From positions 2,223-26,296 of the forward strand of contig NAOQ01000605.1 of the NCBI GenBank assembly GCA_002751075.1: a DNA stretch of 24,074 nucleotides. The letters are read 5' to 3'. Position 1 is the first letter of the stretch. Every line of letters starts with the position of its first letter. The stretch comes from Ichthyophonus hoferi (lineage: Eukaryota; Opisthokonta; Ichthyosporea; Ichthyophonida; Ichthyophonidae). The position numbers were made by a program, and so were the translations under genes. Below are positions 21,115 through 24,074 of the stretch, piece after piece. A model generated the notes under the pieces. It was given only the letters and a program-made list of their open reading frames with translations, had not been told where the DNA came from and did no database searches.

Positions 21115-22894
21115 ATGAGGGCACTGCGAATTTTCAACTCTCAGCTGATGTTTTATAATAACATTGTTAGAGGCAAGTGCGTCTTTGCTCTATCTTTGTG
21201 TTTTTAATTATTGAATTTCATTGTTATATGTTGAATTAAGGTGTGTATATATACATAAAGTATTAATATGTATCTATATATTGTACTCATATAGATGTAC
21301 ATACATTAATACTTGTGCATCCCTTTATATTTATGTTGCTTGCTTTCACGAGCTCCTGGCCAGTGGCTAACAGAGCAAGCTTGTGGGCAGTCAGAAAGAC
21401 GCCTAGCTCTATGTTGCATCTTCTTTCAGTTTATGTCTTTTTCCATTTGCACACATTCATGTAACAAACCATACGTTGCATACAGTACTGTGCCATTACG
21501 TCTGTGTGCAATTAGAGTTGTATTTATGAAATATTGTATGAATGTCTTTGTGTATATACTGTAGTGCAGTCAATCCCACCTATCCTAGGTTTTTTTTTTA
21601 GCAAGGTGAACACCCTTACTCAGACATATACACAGAACACAGAAATAATTTCACACATACATATATAGATGTACATACGCCTATATGCATACAGGTAGAC
21701 ACATACAATCACACTGCATGCTCATCTACAAATGCGTATACACATGCACCAAAGAAACAGGCCATGTTGACCCTATATATATACATTCAAGATATTGTAT
21801 CAATTCTGTCCTACGAGGATTAGCCTGGCCCTTCTATTGACCTATAGACCTACATATAAAGCTATATACCCACCCTCCTACTAGCTGTTAGGATCTAGGA
21901 GGCTCCCGAGTATGTGACAGGCTGCTGACTGCTATTACCTTATCCTATCTGTAGGTTGTATTCATACACGCAGACCTTTTCTGGCCTCTTTGCTTCCATT
22001 GACCTTTCGCCAGCTTTCTACCTCTCTATCTTTATACCAGGTGGCAGAGGGGGCTACAGATAATCAGAGGCTGACCCTAGGGGACCATAGTGCTGGTACA
22101 GTCACAGGCCAGGAGAAGACAGGGCTATTGTTAGATACCACCGGGTAGGTCAACTATGACATACTTCTGTACTCACATATATCTATACTTATGCATAGAC
22201 ATATACATACATATATACCTATACATGCATGCATATATGCACATATGTACCGTTTAATAAGCCCTATATTCACCACAAAAAATAATTATTAAATAGTAGG
22301 CTAATAAATGGGAAAATGAAGAGTACTAATTGACTGATTATTCAGGCAAACTCCCAGGCAACTAGTACAACATGATCTGGAATTGGTCCATAAAGCGATC
22401 ACACAGTAAGTGAGGTTAGATCTGGGTGGCTCTTGGTCTTACACTATAATAGATAGTTATAGACATAGAGAGGGAGAGGGAGAGGGAGAGGGAGAGGGAT
22501 ATGTTTTTAGATATATAGGCCTATATACTGCTCATTGCATGATATATTATTCTATATATATATACATACGGATACTTAAAGCAAATACTTATACCATCGT
22601 ACTAGCCAAGTATTTTCTAGCTCTTTTTATTCATATACTATCTATGGTCTACTTGACATGTGGTCTTGCATGCATTCTTTCTCGCTCTACATACTTACAT
22701 ACATATACATATACATATACTTATAACAAATACCTATAACCTATCCACCAGCTATATACACGTTAGCGAACTCTCTCTATATACACTATAAAACACAACC
22801 TCTCCCTCTATTTTTCACACTCTTCTGCCTCTACAGGAGCTTTGGCAGTCGCCACCCTACACTTACCAGTAGTGCTTGCTACTATTTCGATCAG
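21115..22894 (+). CDS. First three exons of an unrecognised gene (partial)
   Basis: The predicted exons are 21115-21172, 22048-22144 and 22837-22894, with phases that fit (1, 2, 0). Intron 1 has a GC donor in the consensus of GC-AG introns (AGAG|GCAAGT) and a pyrimidine-rich acceptor ending GTGGCAG. Intron 2 is GG|GTAGGT to CTCTACAG. The last donor is CAG|GTGAGG. Joined, they give 71 residues: MRALRIFNSQLMFYNNIVR, then EGATDNQRLTLGDHSAG, TVTGQEKTGLLLDTTG and SFGSRHPTLTSSACYYFDQ. 'TGLLLDTTGSFGS' is faintly like the start of a roadblock/LC7 fold such as LAMTOR2, but the resemblance is too weak for a name. No convincing fourth exon is seen. A short one at 22968-23027 would end the protein at 90 residues; otherwise the gene continues past the window. 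The second and third exons are more secure than the first. Confidence 0.45.
22468..22499 (+). repeat. GAGGGA hexamer array, five GGG runs
   Basis: About five copies of AGGGAG give five GGG tracts separated by AGA, which could fold as a G-quadruplex on the plus strand. The array lies in the predicted second intron of the gene at 21115. Confidence 0.85.
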
Positions 22895-23886
22895 GTGAGG
22901 GCCTCAGTTTAGCACTATAAGTATATTGATTGGCTGTTATGTCTATTGGTGCTTTGCTAGCCTATAGAAAGATGCTGTGGCACTGTTTTTAATGATAAGT
23001 CATATTATGTTTAATACTCTTCTTTAAAATGAGAGTGATCTGGGTCAATACACAGGTTTCACTCTAAATGTTATTACTTGCCCGATTGGATTTCATATAC
23101 AGATACATGATAGACGTTCATGCAAATAAGCCCATGTGTGCAAAGCATAGTGGGGTATATACCTACTATTTTACCACACACAATACATAGGCTCCTTTTA
23201 TTCTTGACCTATGATTGACCAGTCATCTAGCTATAGACACTACAATATCAATACATATCTACATACGCATACCTGTGATATCTAGCCATACAAACAATGG
23301 CTTGAATCTACATAGAGGCTGTTGAGAGGTGGACATAAATCAATTTTATATAACCCAATGGAGTCGCATCCTGTTCATTGCTTCAGATATACATTGGTGC
23401 AGATATTTAACAAGAGATATTCATTGGATTAATAATCATAAAATTATTACTGTAATTACCAGTTAAGAGAATGATTGGCCTTTGCATTTTAAGATGGCAT
23501 GATATTGGGCAATAGGTAGAGGGGAGTGGGAGGGTACTGAACAATCATTGGGTTGCGACAGAAAGGCAAGAACATTCGACCAATAGTTCTTCTTCTCATG
23601 TCTAGGGTAGGTGATGTGCCATCCAACCGTTATCATCTTTGCATGTCTGCTAATGTAGCTTTGGTGTTTGTTATTTCTTGATTTTTCATAGGGCATATTC
23701 TGCATTATCACGTGTAGTAGGGTGTGTGCACGTGGATGCAGAAACACATTTCATAGATATAGACGAATTGTCATTCTCTATGCAATTCTCTTTGTATCTA
23801 TAGCTATGTATTGGTATAGTGCATGATCAGTATACATGGATATGGGGTTTCTGTATTTTGTTCGACATTTATTGCTGTAGGATAGT
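22895..23886. other. Probable intron or downstream DNA, no firm coding block
   Basis: It follows the donor CAG|GTGAGG, so it is probably intron of the gene at 21115. A possible small terminal exon begins after CCTATAG at 22968. A minus-strand frame at about 23463-23747 shows no family features. No RNA gene is seen. Confidence 0.4.
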
Positions 23887-23999
23887 ATGTATATATATAT
23901 GTATAATAGTTTGTATAATATATTGGATGTATGCATGTTTGTATATATATATATATATGTATAATAGTTTGTATAATATATTGGATGTATGCATGTTTG

Positions 24000-24030
<31 letters not shown>

Positions 24031-24074
24031 GTATATATGTATGTATGTATGTATATATATATGTATGTATATAT
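23887..24074. repeat. Duplicated 58-base unit and TA/TATG microsatellite
   Basis: A unit containing GTATAATAGTTTGTATAATA, TATTGGATGTATGCATGTTT and a (TA)n run occurs twice in tandem at a period of 58 bases (starts near 23901 and 23959), with no change in the non-TA part. It is followed by (TATG)n and (TA)n runs to the end of the window. The lack of divergence suggests recent slippage or unequal exchange. Confidence 0.85.

Noticed and set aside
1-24074. CRISPR arrays, rRNA genes, Polinton or other capsid-bearing elements
   Set aside because: I see no regularly spaced direct repeats, no conserved rRNA blocks and no capsid, polymerase B or packaging motifs in any frame.

Overview
This is an AT-rich nuclear window from an intron-rich eukaryote. 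Both clearly recognised genes are split by introns of roughly 320 to 770 bases with ordinary GT-AG ends, and all three standard stop codons appear to be in use as stops (TAA, TGA, TAG). The main gene belongs to the Agd3 family, best known from filamentous fungi. The long introns and low gene density do not look like a typical Ascomycete, so an early-branching fungus or a unicellular relative of fungi and animals is a reasonable guess. The sequence alone does not settle this.

Left part (1-5275): AT-rich non-coding DNA with a degenerate TATAA-type simple repeat (about 320-590), a broken Ty1/copia retrotransposon on the minus strand (about 2334-3415), and a second gag fragment of the same family facing it on the plus strand (about 3416-3690). 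The two gag pieces form a large, tight inverted duplication. A 91-base palindrome with TG...CA ends adjoins the fossil. A 30-base tandem repeat follows at 4042-4161.

Centre (5276-14458): two convergent genes. LSM2 on the plus strand (5276-6740) encodes a core subunit of the Lsm2-8 and Lsm1-7 RNA-binding rings. Its start codon lies in an upstream exon that I cannot place firmly. Facing it on the minus strand is an eight-exon gene (14458-7674) for a 997-residue secreted Agd3-like polysaccharide deacetylase (carbohydrate esterase family 18). Every exon junction closes in frame. It carries an extra C-terminal region of about 220 residues that I do not recognise. The two genes have no evident functional link.

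Right part (14459-24074): mostly AT-rich DNA. It holds a minus-strand gene for a 163-residue small secreted protein with four cysteines and a dibasic site (18237-17746), a short relic of a LINE-type reverse transcriptase (18422-18553), an isolated exon-like block (19066-19203), and the first three exons of an unrecognised plus-strand gene (21115-22894) that seems to run on towards or past the end of the window. The window closes in TA/TATG microsatellite with a duplicated 58-base unit.
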